The notes beneath the pieces were generated by a model that was not told the origin of the DNA, made no database searches, and saw only the letters and a program-made list of their open reading frames with translations. From Brachionus rotundiformis (taxonomy: Eukaryota > Rotifera > Eurotatoria > Ploima > Brachionidae), in NCBI GenBank assembly GCA_016802295.1, contig JAESIW010000180.1, forward strand, positions 3,000,102-3,064,101: a stretch of 64,000 nt of DNA. The letters run 5' to 3'. Position 1 is the stretch's first letter; every line of letters starts with the position of its first letter. Both the position numbers and the translations under genes were made by a program. Of the stretch, positions 12,601 to 24,092 are shown in pieces.

Positions 12601-15600
12601 AACTGTTGGTCTGGGTTTTTTAATTGCTGCTGAACTTGTTCATTTATCAAGCTAGATAAATTGGATATCTGATCTAAAATCAAGTCATCATTCTCAATAC
12701 CGTTTGATTTGATTCCTTCACTAAGTTCACTGCCCATAAAAATTTCATCATCTGTCTGAGATAATAGGCTCAAAATTTGTTCACCATTCGTGCACAAATC
12801 AATATTTTCGGTGATTCTATTTGGCATTTCTGTGACCGGTGTACCATTTTTTATGATAAAATCTTCAACACTTGTCCTATTCAAATAAACCATTTTTTCT
12901 TTTTAAGAAAATGCTTCGAGAGTTTGAGTATTAGGTTTCGCGATAATTTAAAATTATCTAATTTTATTAAAGTCAACTGCGAACTAAAGCCTTACACTAG
13001 CGGGCCAACAAACAACCAACAATACTATTCAACATGTAATTTTATTCTCAAAGTTAAATAATTAAATTTGAATTTTTTATGAAATTTAAAAAGGTGAAAA
13101 TTATGGAGTGATCAAACGTCGTTTATCTAATAAATCCAAAAATAGCTACATAACATATTTTTTTGATTTTGATCCAGAAAGTCAAGAAAGTCTAAAAGCC
13201 AAATTTGGTCCTTTGCTGACTCCAAATGAGACTTTGGCTCTGATCAATGTGTCCAAGCAAAGAAGAATTGCACTGCTGCAAGACATAGACTTCTATTCAC
13301 TCTCATTCGATTTATCTTTGTGGCAAAAATTGCAGGGAAGCATAGCGACCAAGACCAATTTGTTCACCCTAAACTCTTTGGACGATCTAACTTCAAACAA
13401 AATATTCCTTTTTGGTGTTAATTTGTACATAAATAATAAACAAGGTCTGTCTGAATATGAATTCGAAATTTTCACAGGCAAACAATCCATTAAAACGCAA
13501 GCTCTAAAATTACCAGACTTGGTAAATGTAAATCTTACATTTACATTTGACTCGATTGAACTAAGATTGAACCATAACTCAACATATCAAATTAGATTGA
13601 CTGATAAATACTTTGATCTGTTTATTCGCCTACTTCTAAAAGCTTATGGGTCGTTTCAACTGAATATAAAGCGGGAAGAAGAACTGTCAACCAAGTCCCA
13701 GAGTTATTTGAGCTCATGTATTTCAAATATTAAGCTACTGACCAGAAAATCAAATGAGAAAGTCATTTTCAATTATTATGATCTAATTGGTCAAACTAAA
13801 TCGATTATAATTTCGAAACAAGGACCAAGCTTTGATTCACTCTGCGATTCGAAGCCTTTAAATAAAAAAAATGAGGGATTGGATTTTGATTTGGTACCAG
13901 AAAATTGCTATTTGGTAACAGAGTTTGATGTTATTGGCAACAGACATGTCAAGGAGGTTCTAGATTGCGAATGCGACACTGTCAAAGGAGATTGTTCATA
14001 TAACTTTTGGTCTGGGTTTGAGCAACGCAATAGGATTACAAATGGAAAAGAGCTGGAATTTGAAGAATTTCATGGATGTGCTGAGACCAATGAATATGCT
14101 TGTTTTAATAATGGAACATGTGTTGATAATTACTATGCTGATTCAGCTAATAAACGAGAAAGTTATCGTTGTTTGTGCACGGATTCGTACACAGGAAAAA
14201 GGTACTGATAACTTTAATTAAAAGAAATAAGAATTTTTTTTTTATTTATTAAATTTAAAAATGATTATTTTTGCTATTTTTTTCAACAGTTTTATTTATG
14301 AGTTTTATACGTAGGATTTATGAGCAAATTTTATTAAAAAATTTTTAGTTAATTAATATTTTTTCTTAAAAGATGTGAGCGATTTGATCCATGTCTAAGG
14401 AGCTCTTGCTCGATAAATTCAACATGTGAGCCAAAATTAATGGACAATAATCAAATTGGCTATGGATGCAAGTGTTTTCCAGGATTTCTAGGACGAAATT
14501 GTAACATCAAGGTAACTTTGAACAATTAATTAAATAATATTTTTAAAAAAATTCATTATTATTTCCAATTTAAACATCTTTTGATATTTTATTAAAGACT
14601 AAAGCTTCTAATTCACAAAAACACCATGATTATAATTATTCTTCGATTAACTTATAACTGATAAGCATGATTAAAAGATAATATTTATTTATTATCCTTT
14701 AAATATTCTAATTTTGTTCTATAAAGTAATTTAAATGAAAGTATTAATCAAAATTAAAGATTCTTTCAATTAAAAAAATCAAAACTTTAAGAATTTTTGT
14801 GTATTTATAGGCAGCCTTTAATTACAAAATTTTATCTTATTGAATTAATTAATTATTAGTAATTACTTAATTTTTTTGTTTTTTTTAAAGGTGGATCAAA
14901 CATGTTTGGGAAAACCATGCTTGAATGGTGCAACTTGCATAAACATAACTTCTTTTGACGAAGAAAATGTAAGTTTTAGAAAAATTTATAGTTTTAATGT
15001 TCATATTTTTTATTAAATAAAGCTGTCGTATGAATGTATGTGTCCACTGGGCTATGAAGGCAAGCGATGTGACAAAAAGATAGATTATTGCTATTTGTAC
15101 CAACCATGTAAAAATGGTGCTGTTTGCAGCAATAGCGAAACAGTCGGTCAGGATTTTTACGAATGCAGATGTTCCCAGGGATGGAAAGGAATAAATTGTA
15201 CCCAAGATATTGACGAGTGTGCCGACATGGATAATCAAAACATTGGTCAATGTTCCGGGAACGGTTATTGTATTAATATTCCAGGATCATATAAATGCAA
15301 ATGCAGTGATTTATATTTTGGAAAAAATTGTGAACAAGTTCATATTTGTCAAGGCACTGAGTTACCCTGTCAAAATGGAGGTATATGTATTGTAGCTGGA
15401 AATGTAGAGGAAAATAGATACTCTTGCCGTTGTCCAATAGGCTATGCTGGCATTAATTGTTCATTTGAGACATGCGACTCAAAACCATGCCAACACGATT
15501 CGGCTTGTACAATGGAAAATGCAACTAGTTTCAAGTGTAATTGCACAGAAACTGGCTTCGCAGGTGAAAGGTGCGAAAATCTAATTGATTACACTGAATG

Positions 15601-15959
15601 CAGACAGCAGACTTGCTTTGGAAACATGACATGTGACCAGAACAAGTGCGATTGCAATTCAATAGATTGTGAAAAAGTAATTTTAGAATTAAAATTTTAA
15701 ATTTTTATTCAAAATTTTTATTTAGATATTTTTACAAATGAAATCACGACCAAGAGAAATAGTGTACCATTTAGTAATTTGGCCATTACTTGTAATTATG
15801 GTCTCTTTGCTGATAATATTATTTTCTATATTCGCTATGAGAATTAAAAAGAGCCGAGCAACACGAGGAACTTACAGTCCTAGTCGTCATGAACAACAAG
15901 CATCGCGGATTGAATTTAACATGGATCTCAAGATACCGCCTGAAGAGAGACTTATATAG
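6659..15959 (+). CDS. crb: Crumbs apical polarity protein (multi-exon)
   Basis: Single-pass apical membrane protein that sets epithelial polarity; its short tail recruits FERM proteins and the Pals1/Stardust PDZ complex. Exons: 6659-7338, 8246-9876, 10281-11070, about 13094-14201, 14373-14511, 14891-14968, 15023-15676, 15726-15959. The first ATG is at 6659 and is followed by a hydrophobic signal peptide. About 18 EGF repeats, many of calcium-binding type (DIDEC, NINEC), alternate with three laminin-G-like segments (residues encoded near 9100-9720, 10290-11000 and 13140-13750). A transmembrane helix lies near 15760-15840. The tail has the GTYSPS FERM-binding motif and ends in ERLI, the diagnostic Crumbs PDZ ligand. 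Splice phases agree everywhere except the 11070/13094 join, where a small exon may be missing. A glucokinase regulatory protein gene lies antisense inside that intron. Confidence 0.95.
7339..8245 (+). other. crumbs intron 1 (907 bases)
   Basis: Bounded by a GTGAGT donor and a TTCAG acceptor; joining restores EGF repeat 4 in frame. It is far longer than the usual 45-60 base introns here. Nothing else recognisable inside. Confidence 0.85.
9877..10280 (+). other. crumbs intron 2 (404 bases)
   Basis: GTAAGT donor and TTTTAG acceptor, phase 1. It separates the EGF that follows laminin-G 1 from laminin-G 2. AT-rich, with nothing else visible. Confidence 0.85.
11076..12893 (-). CDS. GCKR: Glucokinase regulatory protein (GKRP/MurQ-like SIS protein)
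   Basis: Two-SIS-domain protein of 605 aa in a single exon; human GKRP is 625 aa. In vertebrates GKRP binds and inhibits glucokinase under control of fructose phosphates; bacterial MurQ is an etherase of the same fold. Visible motifs: the first SIS sugar-phosphate loop LSGCGTSGRLAYLSS near residue 102, a GFNPLQM segment in the middle, and the second SIS signature GPEPITGSTRMKSGTATK near residue 255, followed by an alpha-helical C-terminal cap. The GFNP segment and the length favour GKRP over MurQ. The ATG at 12893 follows an acceptor-like TTTTCTTAAAAAG. The gene lies wholly inside a crumbs intron on the opposite strand, its stop only 5 bases beyond the crumbs donor. Glucokinase binding in this animal is not shown by sequence. 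Confidence 0.9.
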   Translation of the reverse strand: MVYLNRTSVEDFIIKNGTPVTEMPNRITENIDLCTNGEQILSLLSQTDDEIFMGSELSEGIKSNGIENDDLILDQISNLSSLINEQVQQQLKNPDQQFKIILSGCGTSGRLAYLSSQTFSAHLKSRLEQINYNLCDYIIAGDEYALVNSVEGIEDKPKAGAEILKKMLDQHPKSSCIFIGITCGLSAPFVAGQIDHCLRDPRVIAFSLIGFNPLQMTRKTHAVNSDNDSFYDLMIKIISKKNGKKFFLINPIIGPEPITGSTRMKSGTATKIILDLILTKSINILFKNDISSDILLNFYKNAKQCVYCDEAVAMVGDLIDRSADALRNLAHGGSINYFSCSERLGFLCCIDASECVPTYGASKKDIKGFVDNQSSMDPQWAGFYQNCQSVWSTNIIQNLNVFDSNKCLFIFVQENNQLSQIENILADQTNCQMFKINFSKNRINQSTRLQVFNFEKLHQIFDQAEQKVGAYFQKCLQEFVLKLVLNGISTGAHVLYGKIYKNIMIDVRVSNIKLYWRAVGILEKFSHLTKEECEKLLLKSIYKGVESTNEVEDHVQQASNQQFIVPMALVMALTQCEYSLAKEILDQSKNSVRNCINNIKNNSKN

Positions 15960-18900
15960 ATAATTGATACGATCGATAAGTCTCCGGTATAGATTATGTA
16001 CAATTTTAGAACTAAACGAATCAACTAAATTTTATTTTTATGTAAAATTTTATCTAGTTTTTTTTTGATTACATTTTAAATTTTTCGTATCAAAAATTGG
16101 TATAAAAAACAAAATTAAAAGCTGATATGAAATGTTAATTTGAATTTCTAGCATCTAATTGTCCCAAAATAATAAATTCTGTTAGTTTTCTTGAGATTTT
16201 ATTTGTTAGGATCTTTTTTTTTATATTTAAATTTAAATAATTTCTAATAATAAATTTATCAGGGATGAAATAGTTTCTTTTTTCTATATAGTGTTTAAAA
16301 TTGTATATTTTTTTTATAATGAATGAAATGAAATTTGAGATTTCTATTTTGTTTTTTTAATAAATTTTGGAAATCTAATTTTTAATTAATTTTACATTTT
16401 ACTAATTTAAAATAAAAAAACATACTCAAGTTGTAGAATGCCAAAAATAAAATTATCAAGCTTGATTTTGTTATTGAGTGGTTAAAAAAGCCTAAAGCAG
16501 CGTTTTGATATAATAAAAATGTCTGAGAAAGTATTCAAATGAAAATTTTTCATAATGTTTTTATGTTTTAATTAACCAAAGATTAGATTTATAGCCCTAT
16601 TAGGTTAAAAAAATCTTAGCTAATCAGTGATATATCAAATGTTAAGTAACTACATCAAGTAAACAATTTCTTTTTAAATTTACAAAATTTAAATATGGTA
16701 AAAAATATGATTTTAGATAAAATAATTGAAATTCAATTTAAGAATCCCTATTTTTAAATAAGTACAAGAAAATTGGGAAAAATATAAAATAAAAAATTTT
16801 TTTTAGAAAATATGTGACAGAAGCAAGCTTTATACTTAAGGTATTTGATTTATTAAGCATTTTTTAAATAATTTTAAATTTCATGATTTGTTTTTTTTAT
16901 TTTAGATAACATATTTCTCATAACTAAATGCAAAAATGAAGTACTAAGATTTCCTTATGCTAATATTGAAAATCTAAAATGAAAAATTTTATATATTTTT
17001 TAAGTTTTTCTGTTTTCAAGAAAAAATATACGCATTGATTGCATATAATTCATGTTTAATAGTAACTTCTGATGTATTTGTTTAAATTAAATTGTGTGTT
17101 TTAAATTATTTTGTGTAAAATTTTCCAATAAGAACTCAAATTAACTTTTTAAATTGGGAATTTGCTTTTCTATGAAAAAAAATTAGTCTTAATTTGGGAT
17201 GTTAGATAAGTAATTTAGACGTGAAATTAAATTATTCATAAATCGAAAACTATGAAAATTAGCCTTTGTTAGCAAACTATTTGGACAATTGAAATTTTCT
17301 TATTCTTTTAAAACTATTTAATTCTATGTTTGAATATAAGCTAGAAAAAAATATCAAGTACTTTTATTTCAAGATTAAATTATTCCTAGATATTTGGAAT
17401 ATTTTCATTATTGGTATAATTTATAATCCTTGTAAATTATTTTTCAAATTTTATTTTTTTTTTTCGAGTTTTTTGTTTAGTTTATATTAGGATTTTTCAA
17501 AAAAGCTAAAAGAAATATTTAAATAGTCAAACAAAGACAAATAAAAAACTTGCATTTGAAAAAAGAGATATTTTTAAACCATTGTTAATTGTTCTTTTTA
17601 TTATTTATATATAAAATTTTTAAAAAAAATTTTAGATTCTGAATTAACAATAATTAAAACGATGACCAACCAACTATTTTAATGAACAATTTTCAAGTAA
17701 GCAAACATTTTGCTTTTAAAAATATATACATAATCTAAAAAAAATGATAATTTTGATTAGTTTTTTTTAACAATTTTTAAATAGATAAATTGTAATGATT
17801 AAATTGTATTAATTTTTAACTTTATTGTGACTCATTAGTTTCTAAATGTAATCATAAATATGCTAAACGTTTGCATTATTTTAACATATGAATAAAATAA
17901 GAAAATTAAACTTAATAATCTTTGTTTTAAATTTTAAAACTTTCAAATAATTAAATGATTGAGCAAACATTTAAATCTAATTACGTCAAATGTATATTAA
18001 TTTATTTTATTTTTTATTTTTGTTAGAATAATTGATTTATAAAATTAGAATTAAATTTAAAGAAAAAGTTATTTTTTGGATTGAAAAAATAACCATCTAA
18101 TAAATTATAGCAGTTCATTTCCAAGCTAATAAACACTTTTTAAAATACTAAACTTTATCTTATAAAATTTAAGTTGATTATATCGTTAATATTGTATTTG
18201 ATCATAAAATGGTAATTTTAATATAAATTTGAGAAATAGTTTTATTTGGCAAAACTAGCATTTTTAAATCTAATATTGTTATTTATAGTATGTTTATGGC
18301 TTATAACCACAGATACTTTACAGAAACTAATTCTTTATTATTTTCATTAACTAACATCAAATTACTAATAAAGAATTTTTGCTCAAAAAGAGATATTTTT
18401 TGTTTTATTTAATTAACCGTCAATTGCATTAAATTTATTTATAAAATGATCATTATTTTTTTCCAAATTGTAAGTAATCAGTATTTTAGACTTGTACTAG
18501 AGTAGTTTTAGCTTCGAGGACGATTTGAAATATAAAACCCGGATAAACAAAGAGAGATAATTTTATAATGTAATAATACTTATCTTTTTAAATTTCAGTT
18601 TTCTTAATTAGCTAATTTTAATTTTTTATTTAATCTCCAAATTTTAATAAATTATATAATATCAAAATAGTGTGGTCTTGAAAATTAACTAATAATTTTT
18701 TTAAAATAGTTTAAAGTTTAAGGCAGATTAAATTATATAGGTAAAAAGTAAGTCTTCCCAGTTTAATATATATATAGACTAATAACTATCGCGTAACTGG
18801 CCTCAAATATTTTATAATAATTTTTTATAATAATAATTAAAAGCTACGGTGGGTTATCCCAACAATCGAAAAAACATACATAGATCGGTAAAGAAGCTTT

Positions 18901-20277
18901 CCGAAAGTGACTTTTTCTCTATTAAATATTGATTAGGTCAACCATTATTTAAACAAGTATGATATAATATGGAAATGATTTTAAGTATAAAATCTTCCCG
19001 TTAGTTGACTATTCTGTGTTGGTACTTGCGTTTACTCTACGCTGTGCAAGAACAGCTCATCGAATCCCAAAGTTTGTTTCAATTGTGTCAATTAACTTAA
19101 TTAAACTATTAGCTATCTTAAAACATTCGACAAGGTCTCCTCTCTGTCTTCTCTCGCTCAGAGCAGTGAGCACAACTTTTGGTCCAATCTCGTCTCATAG
19201 GATTTAGGGTTATTGATTTGACCAATTTCATTGCTCTTATTCTCGAGCATTTTCCTTCTTCTTGAACGTGTAAGCCACCATCGCGTATTCGAGATTAGGT
19301 CTAACAAATGCCACCTAAAATAAGGCACATATGATGACAAATCTTACATTCATATTTTGTTTTCAAGATTCAAGATTTTCTTATTTTAAATCACTTTCTT
19401 AATTATTAAACATCTAAAACTTTCTGAGCTAACTTAATTTATTTTAAATTTTAAATTTATAATTTTATACATTCGAGGTATTGGTATAAGAATTATAAGA
19501 ACTTAGAATGGCTCTAAATGGCATTAACTATCACCAATCGGTGTCAAAAATTTAATGGGGTTGTGTCTGGCTTTCTTAACCAAAGGCCTATTAAACAATA
19601 AATGATCTAAAGTCACCAACTAATACAGTATTAATATCACAAGCAAAAATTGACCAAAGTCTCTGAAGTCTGTATCATAATGATTGAGATAATTAAAAAA
19701 TAAGATTAGCAATTTTTAAATCGGATTTTTTTTTAAAGTGATAAGAATTTATTTTAAAAGAGAGAATTTTTATTTAATTTTATTTGGCTTCCAAGCGAAG
19801 CTGCATAGCTTTGGATTTATAATCATAAAAATTGAATAATTTTTGAAAAAAAAAATATAATTAGGAAAAATAATCAAAACAAAATCAATAAATAAATTGA
19901 AAACTTAAGAAATAATAAAAAAAAGGAGCACAATATAATAGGAAAAAATTCTTTAACAAACAAATAAAATTTATCAATAAATTAAACATTTAATTGGATT
20001 TAATTTCTAATAGTATTTAAAAAAAAAAAGAATATTTTTAAACAAAATCCTCTAGTGGTCTGAATCACATAATAAAGAGCTTTTATTAAGTCAACAAATT
20101 AATTTTGTTAATATTATTATTTTTAAAATTTATTTCCAAAAATTTAATTAACATGGATGTGTGTTTGTGTGTGTTTGTATGCCTTTGTGCTGAACGTCTG
20201 GCTTAACTCAAAACGAAACTATACAAAGCAATGGTCAACATTTTAGACAAAGCCATTAAACCCTAAACGTTCCATAT
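15960..20277. other. Non-coding region between crumbs and LDB1
   Basis: About 4.3 kb holding the convergent 3' ends of crumbs (+) and LDB1 (-). AT-rich and stop-dense. The only coding trace is a decayed LINE reverse-transcriptase fragment around 18.8-19.3 kb, listed separately. No other gene or RNA seen. Confidence 0.6.
18840..19320 (-). mobile_element. Decayed non-LTR retrotransposon (LINE) reverse-transcriptase fragment
   Basis: On the minus strand the C-terminal end of a CR1/L2/jockey-type reverse transcriptase can be read in pieces. First comes AFVRPNLEYAMVAY (about 19314-19270), then in another frame RAMKLVKSITLNP (the usual RATKLVxxI segment), then ERRQRGDLVECFKIANSLI (about 19160-19100). 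Stops and at least two frameshifts separate the pieces, so it is dead. The lower-coordinate end runs into a TAATAATT-rich tract near 18810-18840, as the 3' tails of such elements often do. It is slightly less AT-rich than its surroundings. The left boundary is uncertain and no 5' part of the element is visible. Confidence 0.75.
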
Positions 20278-22559
20278 TTACAAAAATATGCCCTTTTGTT
20301 GCTGTTGTTGTTGTTGTTGCTGAGCTGGTGTGTTTTGATTTTGCTGAGATTGGTCACTGCTGTTCAATTGAGCTTGTTTGTTGGCCGGTGTCTGGCTGGG
20401 CGACAAAATAGCCGCATTGGCGTTAACATTGCTCGTGTTAGATGAATTGAACAGCGAATTGGGCGACAGAGAGGCAGACGAGCTGGCAACAGCACTCGTC
20501 GACGTGCTTGTTGACGGTGGTTGCTGTGTTTGGCTCGCTGATCCGTTGGCCAGAATTGTGTTGCCGATTGAGGGTGACTTGGAAGAAGAGGCCGAGGCAG
20601 AGGTGGTGTTAGCAGCGGTGCCGTTCATGTTGAGATCAACCATTTGATTTTGAGGTGTCAGAGTCGAGGATGTGGGTGTCTTGGGCGCTACGTTAGATGT
20701 GGATGGACTGGGAGTGAGAGAGCGGGTCTGTTGCTCCGGAAATGTCGAATTAACAAAATGCGATGTGGACTGCGGCCTAGGGGGCATCATCCGCGACTCG
20801 TCGCCAAACGAGCCACTCCGCTGCTGCACAAACTGACCCTGTTGCTTGATATTCGGCATTTGATTTATCATCGACTCAAATTGGTTATTTTCCAAGCGAG
20901 TAATCAATCGTTCGTCTTCTTCGCCGAAATCTCCGCCCATCAGACTCGGCTCGCCGACCACCATCACATCGCCGAGCTGCGTCGGTGTTGCATAGCCGCT
21001 TTGGCTAAAGTTAAACACCGGAGACGAGGACGGTTGATGCTGATTGGCGTTGGCAGTGGCGGCGGCGGCGGCGTTTTTCTTCGCCTTGGCGTTCGACTCT
21101 TTCTTGGTCTCGTTAGGCGACGAGTTGGGCGATGGCTTTCGTTTTCGTCTCTTGGACGAATTTTTTGCATTGTCGGCAGGCGCAGGCGTTGTCTTCTCGC
21201 CCTTCACCTCGTCGACCATGCTAGAGCTGCGCTGAAAATGCATCGGGTTGTTGGATGGCATGGGGCTGGGCGCGGACATCGGCGCGCTCATTTGTCTACT
21301 ATTCATCCTCTGCAATGCCCACGCTTTCAGACAATCTCTGGGCGGCTGGCCGCTCATCTTGTGCCTAAGCATCAGCTCCTGCATCGGCTCAAGCACACTG
21401 CATATCTTCAAGTATTTAATTGTGCTGTGCAATAGGCCGGTTTTGGTTATGTTGGCAGACAGTTTATCAAGTTGGTTGTTGTCGCTTAGGGCGCAAAATG
21501 CCGAACGCGGTATCAGCTCTTGGTGACGCTTTATGGCGAATGTGAAATTTTTTATCTTTATTGTGTCGAGTATGAGCGAGCCGGGCGCTTGAGGCATGCT
21601 CGCCTCGAGCACACATTCGAGCACCAGTGTACCTTCGACGCACAGCTTGGCATACATTGGTCGGCCTATTTTGCAGTTCATAATGCACGAGTCCGACTCG
21701 TAGAGGATTATTTGCTGATGAGATGAGATGTTGGATATGTTAACTATGTGGCCGCGAAGTATTTGAAAATTGAGCTCGGTGCACTCGTCGTCGGAAAACG
21801 AGCGAAAAAATCTTGGTATAAGTGCACGTGACAACGAGTAATTTTTGGTTACGTTCTCCTCTTGGACATTGCGAATGTTGAGTCTGGCATTTTCGTCAAA
21901 AAACTCATTGACAAACGAGTCGTACCACATGTAGCAATAGTTTGGATCGTGTTGAGGATGACGTGACGAAACGAGTAGATTATCGTTTCGACTGGCCAGT
22001 CGTCTGTTCATTTCGTACACTCGAAATTCAGGCTGTAGCTGAATGGGCAGGTTGATTAGCTGTGGCGGAGGATGAGGCGGCGGTGGCTGTGGTGGTGGCG
22101 GCGCAGGTCCGCCCGCATGAGGCTGATATTGATGATGACCCGGTGGCGGTATTTGATTGGCCATTGGACCAAATTGTGAATGCATGAATTGAGGATGGCC
22201 GAACTGGCCCTGGCCCATTGGATTTCGTTGTCCCATGCCCATTTGCTGGTTCATTTGTGGCACTATTGGCGACTGCGGTTGGCCAGGCTGTTGCTGGATT
22301 AGATTTGGCGGTGGCGGCATTTGCTGGAGAGGCGTGGGCGGATTAGAGTTGCCCTGGTTGGGTGGCATGCCTCGCTGATTGAACTGGTGGTACTGGGCCT
22401 GTTGTTGGCCCATTGACCACTGTTGTTGCACAAAGCCCGCTTGTTGATTTACTATTGGCGATTGAGGCGGCATTGTCGCTTGTTGTTCGGACATCATGCT
22501 CTGGTTTGCCTGGTTGAGATTGGTTGCAGGCGGGCCCTGAGCAGGGTCCCCTTTGTTTT
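20278..22559 (-). CDS. LDB1: LIM domain-binding protein (LDB1/Chip/CLIM)
   Basis: Nuclear adaptor that dimerises and bridges LIM-homeodomain and LMO proteins to enhancer complexes. The first ATG is at 22497 (739 aa), but the frame stays open upstream to an acceptor at 22560, so at least one 5' exon is probably missing. Order of parts: a Gln/Pro/Met-rich leader of about 160 residues, then the dimerisation domain (VYEMNRRL, LIPRFFRSF, LEPMQELM and PPRDCLKAW are recognisable), a nuclear signal SSKRRKRKPS, and the LIM-interaction domain DVMVVGEPSLMGGDFGEEDE, which is nearly identical to the vertebrate one. A long Ser/Thr/Asn-rich tail follows, with a run of ten glutamines near the stop. The leader and tail make it much longer than human LDB1 (about 375-410 aa). 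The exon is markedly GC-richer than the window; long antisense ORFs here are shadows. Confidence 0.95.
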
Positions 22560-23249
22560 CTTTAGAAAAATAAAAAAAAATTAAGCAAACATATTTTTTA
22601 TCATTTATTTTAGTTTTTAATTTACTTTTTTTCCCTATTTTTAAGCGTTGTTAAAAAAATTAAAAAATATTCGTTTGTGTAGACACGTTTGTTTTGTTGT
22701 TGGGCTGATTGATGAACAATTATATCATTTAAATTGTTCGTATTCTCTTTTATGATATTTATCTTTTAATCTAATTTGATTGCTGATTCGGTTGATTTTT
22801 GATTAGCTTTTCTTTTTTTCGTAATTAGTCGTACAGCTAATTTTTTATACATTGCTTTAAACATTAAGTTCTATAGTCGACTTATTCACAAGCCAAAACT
22901 ATTCACCAATTCTACATATAATTCGAATCTATTATCTAAATCTAAATTTAAATTTTTAATTTTTTTCTCAAAATTTTAGCCTACATTTAACTACAATGTA
23001 GAATTGTAGAATTGTAGAATTAAATCAAGTCGAGTTTAAACATTTTTATTTAATCAAATTCTAAAGAGACTTTGATTTTGCTGCGTAGAATTGTAGTCTA
23101 CATTGGTCCAGAATGTAGAGAAAAAAATTCCTCCTTCTGGCCTAGCAATCAAACGCCTAGTCTATCAACAAGTGTTGCAGCTGAGAACAACATTCTTTAT
23201 TTAACAAATATATCAATTTCTAAATAAAACTTGGAAAAACCTTAAGCTC

Positions 23250-23273
23250 AATGGAAGGACTGAGCTCCATTCC
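23250..23273 (-). repeat. Dispersed repeat motif, copy B
   Basis: The reverse complement reads GGAATGGAGCTCAGTCCTTC, nearly the same as copy A at 2834-2858. Confidence 0.45.
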
Positions 23274-23801
23274 GAATTGTGACTTTATTTTGAAAAGATA
23301 AATAAAAAATTTATTATACTAAATTTTAACTTTTATTTTATAAAAAAACATTGTCATTTATTTATTTATTTACACCTAACTGTAACATTTTGCTGAATAA
23401 GCTAAAACAGGTTAATAGGAAAAAAATTAAATAATTATTTTTATTAATCTAGGACTTTAAAGAGAATAGAGGTAAAAAAAACTTCTTGTTAAACGATAAG
23501 TCGGCTGTGTGACTTTACTGCTCCAAGTGAAAAAAGTTCAAGTCCTGTGATAAGACAGTCATTTAGTGTGCACGAAACAGGTCGTGTACTTGACAAAGCC
23601 AATTAAGCTTGGTTAAGGGTGCGCCAGTGTCTTAGCTCATTACTTCCTAGCCAAAAAAGCTCAGGGAATTGTTCTAAATTAGAATAGCATTGATTCTACG
23701 CCTCACACTCTCACGACTTAAAAATGATAATAAAATTATAAACAAGTTGGGAATAGGAGAAAAATTTTTCAAAATAATAAATTAAAATTAATATGTGTTT
23801 A

Positions 23802-23863
23802 TGTTTTGGAGAGCCATCCGTGTCTCATTAGGCTTGTGAATGTAGATTTCGTGTCTCCAAACA
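23802..23863. repeat. Imperfect inverted repeat
   Basis: TGTTTTGGAGA at 23802-23812 faces TCTCCAAACA at 23854-23863 across about 41 bases, with one unpaired T. It lies in a GC-richer patch of the LDB1 upstream region and could be a small structured element or repeat remnant. Confidence 0.5.
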
Positions 23864-24026
23864 TGTATAAATAGCGTTCGAACTTAGATAGACCTACATG
23901 AATACGTTCAGCACGACAATTCGAGAAAAAAATGGAGAATAGAGCTAATGAAGCGAGACAGATATTTGCTAAATATAAAGAAACTAAGACAACATAAAAT
24001 ATTCGCTATAATATATCGATTTTGAG

Positions 24027-24092
24027 TTGGTTGAGAACAGGTCCGGTCCGAGCGGACCGCGCTTGTTCTAATTTTAAAATATCGTCAACCAA
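24027..24092. repeat. Nested GC-rich inverted repeat (cruciform-like)
   Basis: Three nested complementary arms: TTGGTTGA (24027-24034) with TCAACCAA (24085-24092), GAACA (24035-24039) with TGTTC (24064-24068), and CGGTCCG (24044-24050) with CGGACCG (24053-24059). This compact GC-rich core stands out in very AT-rich DNA. Confidence 0.7.

Noticed and set aside
12973..13052. Possible extra crumbs exon reading NCELKPYTSGPTNNQQYYST
   Set aside because: Its entry and exit phases do not fit the neighbouring exons and it does not complete an EGF repeat.
20644..21435. 263-codon plus-strand open frame over LDB1, and several smaller ones
   Set aside because: These are antisense shadows of the GC-rich, repetitive LDB1 exon; their residues resemble no family.
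23500..23560. tRNA or tRNA-derived SINE suggested by GTTCAAGTCC
   Set aside because: The flanking bases do not form a T-arm stem and no convincing A box or acceptor stem is present.
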